A stretch of DNA of 64,000 nt from Pegea sp. RAD2-039 (GCA_034620365.1 JAQGEQ010000345.1:248001-312000), one strand, 5' to 3'. Counted from the first letter of the stretch, positions 51,801 through 62,457 are shown. Notes: generated from the sequence alone by a model not told the origin. A program made the numbers and translations.

Positions 51801-54800
51801 CGCTGATTCGTTGAATTTCAGGAAAAGATTTATCGATGATTGGAGTGGTTGCTAGGAAACATAATATCGTCCAATCAGAGATCAGTTCTCATCAATCTCA
51901 GATCGAAGCCACTCTTGAAAGAGCGCGCGTTCTCATCGACGAAGGTATTTGTCCTCTCATGGCGACGATGACGTCATCACTGTTGTCAACAGGCAACCAG
52001 GACACAGAGAAGATCAAATCAAAGGAAGAAGATCTGAAAACGCGATGGAATCAATTGATGGATGCTGCAAAGATCAGGGAGCAATTATTGAAAGATGCTG
52101 TGGAGGCGGAAGACTATTTGGAGAACGCTACAGATGCAGATGAGTGGATGGAGGAGAAGAAGCGCGTGATGACGTCACATGAAGCGGGTGATGATGAAGA
52201 CTCGACTGAATCCATGCTTCGAAAACATCAATCACTCGTCACTGATGTTGAAGCTTATGATTCGACGATTGTTCGATTACGTCATCAAGCGGAAGCGTGC
52301 AAGGTGAGATGACGTAGTTGTGATGACGTCATTGTGATGACGTATTTGCTTCAGTTGCAATCACCGATGGAGAAAAGTTGCAGCAAAGAAATTGTGAAAG
52401 TTGTTCATGATTATCGATCAAAAACGTCACGTGAGCTGTCAGCTCGCGAAAACGAAGTGATGACGTTGTTGTCGTCGTATAACAAGGTGGGTTGGTTGCT
52501 GGTTGGTTCCTGGTTGTTGGTTGGTTACTAATTGATTGGTTGTTGGTTGCTAATTGGTTGCTTTCATTGTCGTCGTATAATAATTTGGTTGGTTACTGGT
52601 TGCTGATTGGGTGGTTGTTGCTAATTGGTTGTTTGCTGGTTGGTTAGCGGTTGTTTGTTGGTTGGTGGTTGATTGGTTGCTAATTGATTGGTTGCTAATT
52701 GGTTGGTTACTAATTGATTGGTTGTTGGTTGCTAATTGGTTGCTTTCATTGTCGTCGTATAATAATTTGGTTGGTTACTGGTTGCTGATTGGGTGGTTGT
52801 TGCTAATTGGTTGTTTGCTGGTTGGTTAGCGGTTGTTTGTTGGTTGGTGGTTGATTGGTTGCTAATTGATTGGTTGCTAATTGGTTGGTTACTAATTGAT
52901 TGGTTGTTTGCTGGTTGGTTAGCGGTTGTTTGTTGGTTGGTGGTTGATTGGTTGCTAATTGATTGGTTGCTAATTGGTTGGTTACTAATTGATTGGTTGT
53001 TGGTTGCTAATTGGTTGGTTGCTGATTGGTTGGTTACTAATTGATTGGTTGCTAATTGATTGGTTGCTAATTGGTTGGTTACTAATTGATTGGTTGTTGG
53101 TTGCTAATTGGTTGCTTTCATTGTCGTCGTATAATAATTTGGTTGGTTACTGGTTGCTGATTGGGTGGTTGTTGCTAATTGGTTGTTTGCTGGTTGGTTA
53201 GCGGTTGTTTGTTGGTTGGTGGTTGATTGGTTGCTAATTGATTGGTTGCTAATTGGTTGGTTACTAATTGATTGGTTGTTGGTTGCTAATTGGTTGCTTT
53301 CATTGTCGTCGTATAATAATTTGGTTGGTTACTGGTTGCTGATTGGGTGGTTGTTGCTAATTGGTTGTTTGCTGGTTGGTTAGCGGTTGTTTGTTGGTTG
53401 GTGGTTGATTGGTTGCTAATTGATTGGTTGCTAATTGGTTGGTTACTAATTGATTGGTTGTTGGTTGCTAATTGGTTGCTTTCATTGTCGTCGTATAATA
53501 ATTTGGTTGGTTACTGGTTGCTGATTGGGTGGTTGTTGCTAATTGGTTGTTTGCTGGTTGGTTAGCGGTTGTTTGTTGGTTGGTGGTTGATTGGTTGCTA
53601 ATTGATTGGTTGCTAATTGGTTGGTTACTAATTGATTGGTTGTTGGTTGCTAATTGGTTGCTTTCATTGTCGTCGTATAATAATTTGGTTGGTTACTGGT
53701 TGCTGATTGGGTGGTTGTTGCTAATTGGTTGTTTGCTGGTTGGTTAGCGGTTGTTTGTTGGTTGGTGGTTGATTGGTTGCTAATTGATTGGTTGCTAATT
53801 GGTTGGTTACTAATTGGTTGGTTGCTGATTGGGTGGTTGTTGCTGATTGGTTGGTTGCTGGTTGGGTGGTTGCTGATTGGTTGGTTGCTGATTGGATGGT
53901 TGTTGCTGATTGGTTAGTGGTTGGTTGTTTGCTGGTTGGTGATTGATTGGTTACTAATTGGTTGGTTGGTTACTGATTGGTTGTTTTCAGGAATGGTGGA
54001 AAGTTGAAAATGAAGATGGCCGAACTGGATTTGTGCCATCAGCTAATCTCGAAAAAATTACTGATCCCGACTCTGAAGATCGTGATGATGATGACGTCAC
54101 ACCAATCGAGACACTGATGGACACTCAAAAGAAGTTGGAAGAGAAGTAAGTGAAGAAAGTCTGAGATGAAGAAGATTTTGACATTTGAAATTTTAGATAT
54201 GAAAAATTAAAAGAGATGGCCGAAGAACACATCCAGTCGTTGCGTAGCAACCTGCAGAAGTTCGCTCTTCTTCGCGAATGTGACGTCAATCTTAAATGGA
54301 TTGATGAACAAAAACAAGCATGTCATCGCTACAAGTTACAATATGATGATGACGTCACTTCCACTGAAGAAGATGATGACGTCAGTAAGAAGTCAAGTGG
54401 TGACGCTGTTGGTTTGGAAGAAGTCGAAAAGTTGAAGCGTCAGCTCGACGACTTTCAGAGGGTTGGTGATGACGTCATCATCTGGTGTTGATGACGTCAC
54501 TACTGATATTGACAGGATTTGAAGACGAGTGGTAAACATATTGGTCGATTGAATGAAGAAGCGCGCGCTTTGGATATCGTAGTTGCATCTGAAGATCGAT
54601 CATCAACATCCTCTTCTCAGGGATCAGATGATGAAGAAGAAGATGAAAAAGAAGATCTGCTGACAATGAAAATTAAAGTTTGTATCTTCCTCATCTTCAT
54701 CTCTGATCTTCATCTTCTCTGATCCTCATCTTCATCTCTGATCTTCATCCTCATCTCTGATCTTCATCTCTGATCCTCATCTTCATCTCTGATCTTCATC

Positions 54801-57800
54801 TTCTCTGATCTTCATTTTGAATCTTTCAGCATCTCAATGATGAATGGAGCTCCTTGCAAGTCCTCATCAACGATCTTAACGAACATCTCGGATCAGCTCA
54901 TCAAGTTCAACGATTTTTCAGGTTTCATCTTTTCATCTATCTGGGCCATTTTCTAAAAAAGCCATTTTCGTTGACAGAGATGCAGATGAAACTAATGAAT
55001 GGATCGAAGAAAAGAAGATGACGTTGGAAACGCGAGATGTTGGGATGGATTTGATCTCAGTTCAGGCTCTTCAACGTAAACATGAAGGTCTTGAACGTGA
55101 ACTAGCTGCTCTTGGTGAGAGGATCTACTCCCTGGATGAAGATGCAGGGAACCTCTCGGAGCTACATCCGGATCAAAATGATGTTATCCAGAAGAAGAGA
55201 ACAGAAATCAACAAATCGTGGAACGAGCTTGTCTTCGCTGTACGTCATCAACTGTCCCACAACCACTGACCCACATCTAACTAATCGTGTCCATGACTAA
55301 CAGGCCAAGGACCGCAAAAGTCGTTTGTCCGAGTCCTTTGATCTGCAACGTTTTCTTGCTGATAAAAATGAATTGGAAAGTTGGATAGTCCCTGTCCTTG
55401 AACAACTTTCTAGTGGTCAGTTAGCTGATGACGTCACCACAGCTGAGACCCTCATTCATCGTCATCAAGTAAGTCCAGTCCTGACCACTGACCCGCACTT
55501 GTGGACCAATTGATTGTAGGAATGTCGGGCTGATATTGACGGCAAGTATCCATCTTTTAATGCACTTGAGAAGCAAGGCGACAAGTTGGTTGCTAACGAC
55601 CATTCGTCCGCCCAACAAGTGGACCAGATGATTTTAGAAGTGTCCCGCAAGTTCGAAAACATTCAAAGGTGAAAATAACGCGATTTCGCGATTTCTACCA
55701 CCTCAGCATCAGTCCCTGCTTCAGCTCGCAGGATTTACTCGAAAGTAGAAGTCACGTGACAGTAGAAGATCTAAGGTGACATACGTCACTGGTTGTTCAC
55801 CTCACAAACCAAACCACTGGTCCACATTTAAGTGTGGGTCTTCCTTCCACATTTACACTTCACTTTTCCCGTCACGCACCAATCGCACGTTCCGCTTTTC
55901 CGCGAAAAATCGATTCGAAAATTTGAATGAAATTAATTTCAGGGAATGGACATCTCGTCAGTTGCTTCTCGAACAATGTCTTCAACTTCGACTCTTCCTT
56001 CGTGATTGCTCCAGTGCAGAATCGTGGATGCAAGCGCGCGAAGTTTTTCTAGCCAATGAGGAGACAGGTGATGTTGGTGATCAAGTTGATGAGTTTTCAA
56101 GATGATTTGTGACAGGAGACAGTCTTGATTCCGTCGAATCGCTCATCAAGAAGCACGAAGACTTCGATCGCGCTCTCAACATCCAAGAGAACAAGATGTC
56201 GTCACTAAGGAGCTTCTGTGAGCGTCTTGTTGGTTTGGAAACGGGTCATTACGCGCGTGATGAAATCGAACAGAAGATGAAAGAAGTAGAAGATCGGTAA
56301 GAAACTGACGACCACTTGATGGCGGTGTTTCAACTTTTCACCACTAGATGGCAGAAGTTACGCGAAGCGTTGATCGAGAAGCGATCGAAGTTGGGAGAAA
56401 CTCAAAGTTTACAAAGATTTTGTCGAGATGCAGATGAAGCAGATGCCTGGATCGTTGATAAAATGCAATATGCAACTGATACAAGTTACAAGGACACTGC
56501 CAACATTCAGGTGCACTTCATCACGCGCTGCCACGTCACCACTGATGACGTCATTGCAGAGTAAACATCAGCAGCAGCAAGTGTTCGAAGTTGAACTGAA
56601 GACGAATGGCGAACGGCGTATTGACGTCATCATCGCCACTGGTCGGCAGCTGATTGAATCGAAACAATGCGACGAATCAGAAGCAGCTGTCAAGGTGATG
56701 TTTCGCGATGATGTTGATGACGTCATCACGTCGCGTGTGCAATGTAGGCGAGGATTGAAAAGCTGAGCTGTGATTGGTCGAATTTAGTGAAGAAATCGGA
56801 TGAGAGAGGAAAGAAGTTGAAAGACGCGAATCAACAACATAACTTCATCAATTCATCAAAAGATTTCCACTTCTGGATGTCGGAGGTTCGAGATTTGATG
56901 AAAGATCTCGATGTTTCGATCCGTTCCGCTTGACTGATTTCAGATGGAAGCGTTGTTGGATAGTGAAGATGTCGGGAAAGATGTGAGTTCCGTAGAAGAG
57001 CTGATGAGGAAGCTCGATCGGATCGAAGCGGATGCTGTGGCTCATGAAGAAGTCCTTAAAAGTCTTGATCAAAATGGTGAGGAACTGATGAAGAAAAGAG
57101 AAGCGAGTGACGCGATAGACGCGCGATTGGTTGAAGAGCGACGTCAGTTGGTGAACGAGAAGTGAGATGAAGATGAAGTCTCTTTGAATCCCTTTCATGA
57201 GATTCCATCTCAGATTCGCTTCGTTGAAGATTCTGTTGAAGCAGCGAAGACTCGATCTTCAAGAGTCTCTTCGTCTTCATCACTTCTTGTATGACGTCAC
57301 TGAGGAAGAAGCGTGGATCAGCGAGAAGAAGATGTTGATGTCTGGTGAAGATGTTGGTAAAGATTTGAGAGGAGTTGAAAAGATGCAGAAGAAACATAAA
57401 AGACTCGAACATGAGATTGAGATTCGTTCAGGAAAGATCTCGCGCGTAGTAGTAAGTTGATGACGTCATACTAGATCGCGATTTGATGTCTTTGTGATGA
57501 TTAGGAAGTCGGCGAAGTTCTCAAAGAAGAGATAAAAGATGGAAAAAATGAGATTCAAGAAGCCATCGGGCATTTGAAAGAAAGTTGGCGGGAATTGGAA
57601 GACGTCAGCTCGGCCAGAAGTGCTCGACTCGCTGAAGCTTTTACATTCTACAAGTTCAGGTTCGATCTAACTTTTTGATGACGTCATGATGACGAATGAT
57701 TGACAGATTTGATGTGGGCGAAGAAATGAGCTGGATCAACATGAAACTGGCCATGGTCACCATCAAGGACGTACCAACCACATTAGAACTGTCCCAGAAA

Positions 57801-59995
57801 TCGCTGTCCAAGCACGAAGCATTTGTGGCTAATTTGCATATTCATCAGGAACGGATCGAAGCAGTCCGTGAAGATGGAGAAGTTTTAATCAAACAAGTTC
57901 GAGTCTTCAACGATCTTCATCTTCATCATTTGTGAACTTCAGGCGAATGCTGACTCGGAGCAAATCGGAAAAGATCTTCGCGAGCTTCTAGAGAAGCAGA
58001 AGATGTTAGAAAGAGCAACAGAGGATCGGAGCTGTCAGCTGAAGAAGATGAACAAGTTCCTGCAGTTCAGTTGGAAGGTGATTGGTTGTTGATGATGATG
58101 TTGGTTTCAACTTGCTCCGAACAGGCGGAGTTGATGGTGGTTTGGTTGGATGAGAAGGAGAATCAGTTGAAGAGTGATCTGATCACTGATAACTACCTCA
58201 CCTGTAAATCTCAGATCGTCAAAATGGTTCTCATATTCCTCATCTTTCAACTGATCTTCAGTATCTTCATCTTTAGGACACTTTTGAAGCTGGATTGGAT
58301 GCTTTTGAGAAAGAAGAGATGGAAGACATCAAAAATCTTCGCAAAGAACTCCTGGAAGATCTAGATGATGATAAATCCAAGGATGTAGGGAGTCGTTTCG
58401 AACATTTGATGCAGAGGTGAGTGGGAAGATACGATGATGGTTGTCATGGTAACAGTCGATGATAGATGGAAGGAAGTGAAAGAAGCTTGCTTCACGCGAA
58501 AGAAGAAGTTGAAAGAGAATGAGGAGAGATTGAAAAAGATCGATGATCTCTGTCTCCTCTTCGCCAAGAAAGCATCCGGATTCAATTCGTGGTTTGAAAA
58601 CGTCGAAGAAGATCTCACTGATCCCATCAGATGTCACTCGATGTCGGAAGTTGAGGTAAGATGTTGATGATGAAGATCGTTTCAAGATCTGATCTTTCGT
58701 AGATGATGATAGAAGAGCATGCCGCTTTTTGTAAGACACTAGATGTCGCTAAAGAAGAACTAGATGAACTAGTCTCTATTGATGAACAATTAGAGAAGTT
58801 AGGTGCCCCTGGAAAAGATGCTGACCAGCCCCACGTGTCCACCAATCCATATACGTGGTTCACGGAACAGACACTTGAAGAAACGTGGAGAGCTGTTGGC
58901 GAGATGGTGAAGAATCGGGAGGAAGAATTGAGATTAGAAGAAGAACGGCAAAAAAGAAATGATCAATTAAGAAAAGATTTCGCGCAAAATGCAAATTGCT
59001 TTCACACGTGGCTAACTGATGCTAGGTTTGTGTGATGACGTCATCGCTCATCTTCATCTGATCTTCATCTTCAGAGAACGAATGATGCAAGAAGAAGGAA
59101 CTCTTGAGACACAACTTAAAGCGATTAAAACTTTATCAGAAGAAATTATCAGTAAACGAGTAAGTAGGAGAATCTATCTTCATCCAATCTTCTAATCCCT
59201 GATTAAGGAGGAGCTAATAAAAGTGGAGGAGCTGGGATCAGGTCTGGAGCAAGCTCTGATTGTCGAGAACGCGCACACGGAGCATTCAAGTTTAGGTCTT
59301 GCTCAACAATGGGATCAGTTGGAGCAGTTGTGTATGAGAATGGAACATCATTTAGAACAACAAATTGAAGCAAGGTGATCTTGTTGTTGCTCCCTGTGTG
59401 TCTTTAATGATCGGATCGGGTAGGAACATGACTGGAGTGAGTGAAGAGAGCTTGAAGGAGATCTCGTTGATGTTCAAACATTTCGATAAAAATAAAAGCG
59501 GACGTTTGGAACATCACGAGTTTAAATCGTGTCTTCGATCTCTCGGATACGATCTTCCAATGGTGGAAGACACAGAAGAAGATCGAGAATTCGAAGCTGT
59601 TCTCGATGTAGTCGATCCTAACCGGTATGACGTCATAATCCGAATATAGATTCTCTAAAGACACGATCTTATAGAGATGGAAGTGTGTCTTTACAAGAAT
59701 ATATGAATTTTATGATGAGTAGGGAAACAGAAAACGTCCAATCAGCTGCTGAGGTTGAAAGCGCTTTCAAAGCCCTGAGTCGCGATGGAAAGTTGTATGT
59801 AACAAAAGATGAGTTATATCAGGTAAGTTGTCTGTTTGTTATTGTTGTTGTTAAATTGTGTGTTTGTAGAACTTGAACAAGAAACAAGCAGATTACTGTA
59901 TCGAGCATATGCCTGTTTATTACGACCAACATGGGATCCATATCCTCAATGCTTTTGACTACGTGGCTTTCACTAAAAAACTTTTTATCAATTAA
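46833..59995 (+). CDS. SPTAN1: Alpha-spectrin (non-erythroid type), complete gene
   Basis: Forty-six exons spliced by eye keep frame at all 45 joins and give 2,488 aa, against 2,472 for human alpha-II spectrin. Order of parts: about nine triple-helical spectrin repeats; an SH3 domain inserted in a repeat (about residues 985-1045); about eleven more repeats; then calcium-type EF-hands ending with LFIN. Alpha-spectrin pairs antiparallel with beta-spectrin to form tetramers under the plasma membrane. Signatures visible include AWITRYP-like helix starts, LQRKHEGLERELAALGER, SLDSVESLIKKHEDFDRAL, NPYTWFTEQTLEETWR and SCLRSLGYDLPMVED. Most introns are 46-56 nt. Two long introns hold satellite arrays. 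Exon coordinates are given in the section entries. Exonic and intronic TGACGTCA palindromes are abundant from exon 5 on. Confidence 0.95.
48971..50068. repeat. 31-bp minisatellite in alpha-spectrin intron 9
   Basis: About 35 tandem copies of a 31-bp unit fill intron 9 (48857-50088). The unit contains CCATTTACATGCTTGTAATT followed by AACCATAAACA. Variants (CCTGCTTG, ATGTTTG, AATTAGCC) recur in blocks, indicating expansion of multi-copy segments. It is unrelated in sequence to the ITFG1 intron array but has the same period. Confidence 0.96.
50089..52303 (+). other. SPTAN1: Alpha-spectrin exons 10-19 (repeats before SH3)
   Basis: Exons: 50089-50219, 50272-50452, 50506-50697, 50749-50910, 50959-51160, 51236-51417, 51473-51589, 51644-51770, 51822-51944, 51993-52303. 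Clear family anchors are FLRDAEQAESWLATQ (exon 11), STQALMKKHEDFVKSVVAQE (12), FERNVENTLSWINDKM (13) and ATDADEWMEEKKRVM (19). Intron 18 (51945-51992) is 48 nt, in frame and free of stops, so its retention would add 16 residues. Confidence 0.9.
52355..54145 (+). other. SPTAN1: Alpha-spectrin SH3-coding exons 20-21
   Basis: Exon 20 (52355-52486) encodes the first half of the SH3 domain (IVKVVHDYRSKTSRELSARE, then VMTLLSSYNK). Exon 21 (53991-54145) encodes the second half (EWWKVENEDGRTGFVPSANL), including the WW pair and the GFVPSANL strand, then an acidic linker (DSEDRDDDDVTP). The usual ALYDY motif reads VVHDY here, so the proline-peptide groove is altered at its first position. A 1.5-kb satellite intron separates the halves exactly between the RT-loop/distal part and the WW strand. 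Confidence 0.93.
52487..53990. repeat. G/T-rich satellite array in the SH3-splitting intron
   Basis: The whole 1.5-kb intron is a tandem array of GGTTGGTT, GGTTGCTAATTGATT and GCTGATTGG words, almost free of C on the plus strand. A 182-bp higher-order unit is clear: identical frames restart at 52611, 52793, 53165, 53347, 53529 and 53711, all 182 apart except one 372-bp step where an extra partial unit is inserted. Each unit includes a CATTGTCGTCGTATAATAAT segment that resembles the end of exon 20 (TTGTCGTCGTATAACAAG), so the array probably grew from a duplicated donor-site region. Confidence 0.95.
54197..59374 (+). other. SPTAN1: Alpha-spectrin exons 22-43 (repeats after SH3)
   Basis: Exons: 54197-54461, 54516-54677, 54830-54921, 54978-55239, 55304-55468, 55520-55668, 55943-56067, 56116-56296, 56348-56510, 56560-56694, 56748-56885, 56944-57161, 57214-57451, 57505-57659, 57707-57896, 57943-58077, 58125-58226, 58277-58416, 58466-58655, 58703-59025, 59075-59159, 59208-59374. 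Exon 23 is acidic and serine-rich (RSSTSSSQGSDDEEEDEKED) where vertebrates carry the calpain/calmodulin insert; no such motif is visible. The tetramer-distal end is highly conserved (KKASGFNSWFENVEEDLTDP). Confidence 0.9.
54680..54830. repeat. CTGATCTTCATC simple repeat in intron 23
   Basis: Intron 23 (54678-54829) consists largely of tandem 12- to 18-bp units built from CTGATCTTCATC and CTCATCTTCATC. Similar GATCTTCATC words recur in neighbouring introns (for example 59041-59074), suggesting local slippage. Confidence 0.85.
59424..59995 (+). other. SPTAN1: Alpha-spectrin EF-hand exons 44-46
   Basis: Exons 59424-59624, 59675-59822 and 59870-59995. EF-hand 1 reads HFDKNKSGRLEHHEF with canonical ligand positions; EF-hand 2 reads DPNRDGSVSLQEYMNFM across the exon 44/45 join. 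The distal non-calcium pair follows (KDELYQNLNKKQADYC) and the protein ends FTKKLFIN. This matches the calmodulin-like domain of alpha-spectrin that regulates actin binding by beta-spectrin. Confidence 0.95.
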
Positions 59996-60129
59996 AATAT
60001 GTTGATGTGTGTTTAGTTGAAAAGAAAAACTGTTGGTCTTTAAGTTGTTGTTTAATTTAGTTGTTGTAGTTTGATAATTGTACAAATTTCGTTAGAACAA
60101 GAAATTATTTCCTAATTTTTGTAGATTGT

Positions 60130-60135
60130 AATAAA
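60130..60135 (+). promoter_or_regulatory. Candidate poly(A) signal of alpha-spectrin
   Basis: AATAAA about 135 nt after the spectrin stop, just after a T-rich stretch. Supported by position only. Confidence 0.4.
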
Positions 60136-60479
60136 TCAGAAAATATATTTGTTGTTTTTCTATCTCAATTTGATTTCAATTTCTACAGCTCAGCAAGTTT
60201 CAAAAAGTTCTTTTTATAAAATCTCATTGTAACCACTTCTACTTGTAAACTTCAAGTACACATTTGTGGTTTAGTCTTTAAACAAAACTTAGTTTGTCTA
60301 TACAAACAGAAGATTATTCTACCGCATATGTAACTTTAAGTTGCATAATTAGAAATATAAGGACTACTTCCTCTATGATCCTGGATGTGTTGTAAGTGAT
60401 GATGATTTTAGGACTTTTTTGAAGCTGATTTTCTTCTTTTGTTTACGGAGCGATCCGATATCTTCCTAATTTCTAGTAT

Positions 60480-60760
60480 TGATGTTGAGCGATTTCATAT
60501 CGCGTTTGCAAGTATCCTATTCGTTTTGATAGCTCCTCATACAACAGATCTTTCATGATCTGCCTTCCATCCGACGGACGTGTCCGAGCCAGCAAAGTCT
60601 TTCTTGCTTAGCTGTGCGCCTTACGACATTATTGTTTGAGGTCTTTTGCTGCCAACTTATACGCAAAAGATGCGACGAAGACAACAAAATGAAAAATTCA
60701 AGTTTCGCTAGGTTTCGATAGATAGCTTTGAACCATCTCAGACCCTGGATATGAACCATA
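60480..60760 (-). mobile_element. LINE C-terminal remnant (LGHVRRM motif)
   Basis: The minus-strand frame at 60759-60553 ends with RRTAKQERLCWLGHVRRMEG, the motif found after the reverse transcriptase in many non-LTR elements (R-x-W-L-G-H-V-x-R-M). In a shifted frame the next bases read GRQIMKDLLYEELSKR, matching the KDLLYGEL block that normally follows. One frame change separates the two, so the copy is decayed. It is a different LINE family from the two CR1/Jockey-like copies, judging by this motif. Confidence 0.6.
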
Positions 60761-62457
60761 TAAATGTACCAGATACTTTACTGATATGGTAGTTGATCTC
60801 GGCTTCTATTAAATATATGATCAGCAGTTTTAATTTAAAAATTTTATCGTCTTAATTTATTCAGTCTAATAAACGCTGGTGTGGTTTTTAGAGTTATAAG
60901 TAGGTTGATTATGAAAGTTTTTCTTTTAATATTATGAATTTGTAATATTGTTCTCAGCTCAATACACAAACTGAATCATTTGATTCAAATATTTTCTGAA
61001 GGTTTCTAATAAAGTAAAAACTTTATTCATTTTTTTATCACTTTAAAAGTATCAAATATTATTGTTAATTCTGTAAATTAAAACAATACTCTACATATTT
61101 TTATTTACTTAAATAACTAAAAATAAAATACTTTTTTGGTCTTTATTATCCTTAGTTTTTGTTTATCAGCTGATTTATTTGACCAAAATGGTTTTTTTAT
61201 CATTAAAAATCTGCGGCCCTTAAAACTTTAAAAGTTCGAGGACCTCTGGTTTGGTTTAAATAAAAATTATGTTAATTTAATTAATATTGATTTTTCTTAA
61301 ATCATTTACAATTTTTTCCGTTTTAATGTCAGATTAAAGAATGGAAATCTTAACATTTTCTGACAAATTCTTTTTTACAGTTTAGTGACGAAAATACTCA
61401 AGTAATTGTTAAATAAATATTACAAAATTAAAAATTTATGCTAAAAAATAAGGCAAAGTAAAAGAAATTTTTATAAAAGGCAATTTTTTTTAAAATTTTT
61501 ATATAAGGCAATAAAAATAAAATTGTTATATTTTAAATTGAAAAAAAAAACTGTTTATTAAGATTAAAATATTTGTAAAATTGAACTAATGTAATGATTT
61601 GAATTATTACTATTTCATTAACAACAATTTAATAATTTATGACAAGTATGACCTTTTCATTTATATAAAATCTAATGTTGAAGACACAGATCAAATATAA
61701 GTGAATCTAAAAAAGTGATTTATAGAATTTAAGTTTCATTCTTTGCAAAAGTTCAATTTTAAATCTGAAACTTTGATTTCAATTGATGAGTTTTTTTTCA
61801 ACTTTCTTTTCTAAATAAACTGAAATAGAAGTAAACTATTGAATATTTTGAAATTGATGTAAACAACAAATTTCCTATTGTATAAGATATAAATTAAAAA
61901 GATAGAGTTATATTTACTAGTGAGAAAAGATTTATTTTAATTAGATAATAAATTTGATTTGTTAGGAGTTTTTTTGTCTTACGTCTTTTACTTTCTATAT
62001 TTCTAACTTAATAGATGTTATTTGTGAGAATGTGTGTTAGCGAGAGGTGCTCTCTTCAGGTACCCTTCTTCGCATTTATTGTAATAAATAAATAAAAGAT
62101 GTAATAGATACAAATTATGTGATAATTACTTCATCGTTTTTCATTAGAAATAAAAAAGAACTTGTTTTTCAGCTTTAAACTTAACATTTTCTTGAAATCA
62201 AGTTTATAAAGAAGAATATTTTTAATATATTTTAGTCAATTCATACGAATTAGAAAATAAATATTTTAAAAAGTGAAAATTACATTTATTTTAATTGGTT
62301 TGTTTTTGTTTTACCAAACCTAAAAATTGTTACAAAAAAAAGCTTTCAACAAAATTTTTTTATTCAAACTTTTTTTAAAAGATTCAAATGTTACATTAAA
62401 AAAAATCATTTTAGTTTGATATATATTTGTAATATTTTTTATTTATAATTCTGTTGA

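Larger units (their letters stand above)
47896..59635. repeat. Highly iterated palindrome TGACGTCA across alpha-spectrin
   Basis: I count 35 copies. Intronic starts: 47896, 48916, 50460, 50736, 51434, 51451, 51598, 51620, 51776, 51969, 52324, 54470, 54492, 56546, 56718, 57461, 57679, 59036, 59628. Exonic starts: 47942, 48615, 48626, 50121, 51088, 51535, 51675, 51706, 52170, 54092, 54281, 54350, 54378, 55429, 56622, 57292. Many sit in a longer GATGACGTCATC context. In exons it is read as (G/A)TG-ACG-TCA or as T-GAC-GTC-A; the frame that would place TGA as a codon is absent, as expected. Four more copies lie at 23575, 23813, 25671 and 25932. The octamer equals the CRE/ATF site, but its spread through exons and tiny introns is unlike promoter use. 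Confidence 0.9.
59996..62457. other. AT-rich intergenic region with LINE remnant
   Basis: After the spectrin 3' UTR the only recognisable item is the LINE-like scrap at about 60480-60760. The remainder, 60.8-62.4 kb, is AT-rich and without gene-like frames. Confidence 0.5.

Noticed and set aside
52611-53917. Series of ~70-aa hydrophobic open frames rich in W, L and I
   Set aside because: They are translations of the G/T satellite inside spectrin intron 20. They recur every 182 bp because the DNA does, and the flanking exons splice cleanly into one SH3 domain.
55421-55662. Minus-strand frames opposite spectrin exons
   Set aside because: They are shadows of spectrin codons; the plus strand encodes a continuous spectrin-repeat protein.
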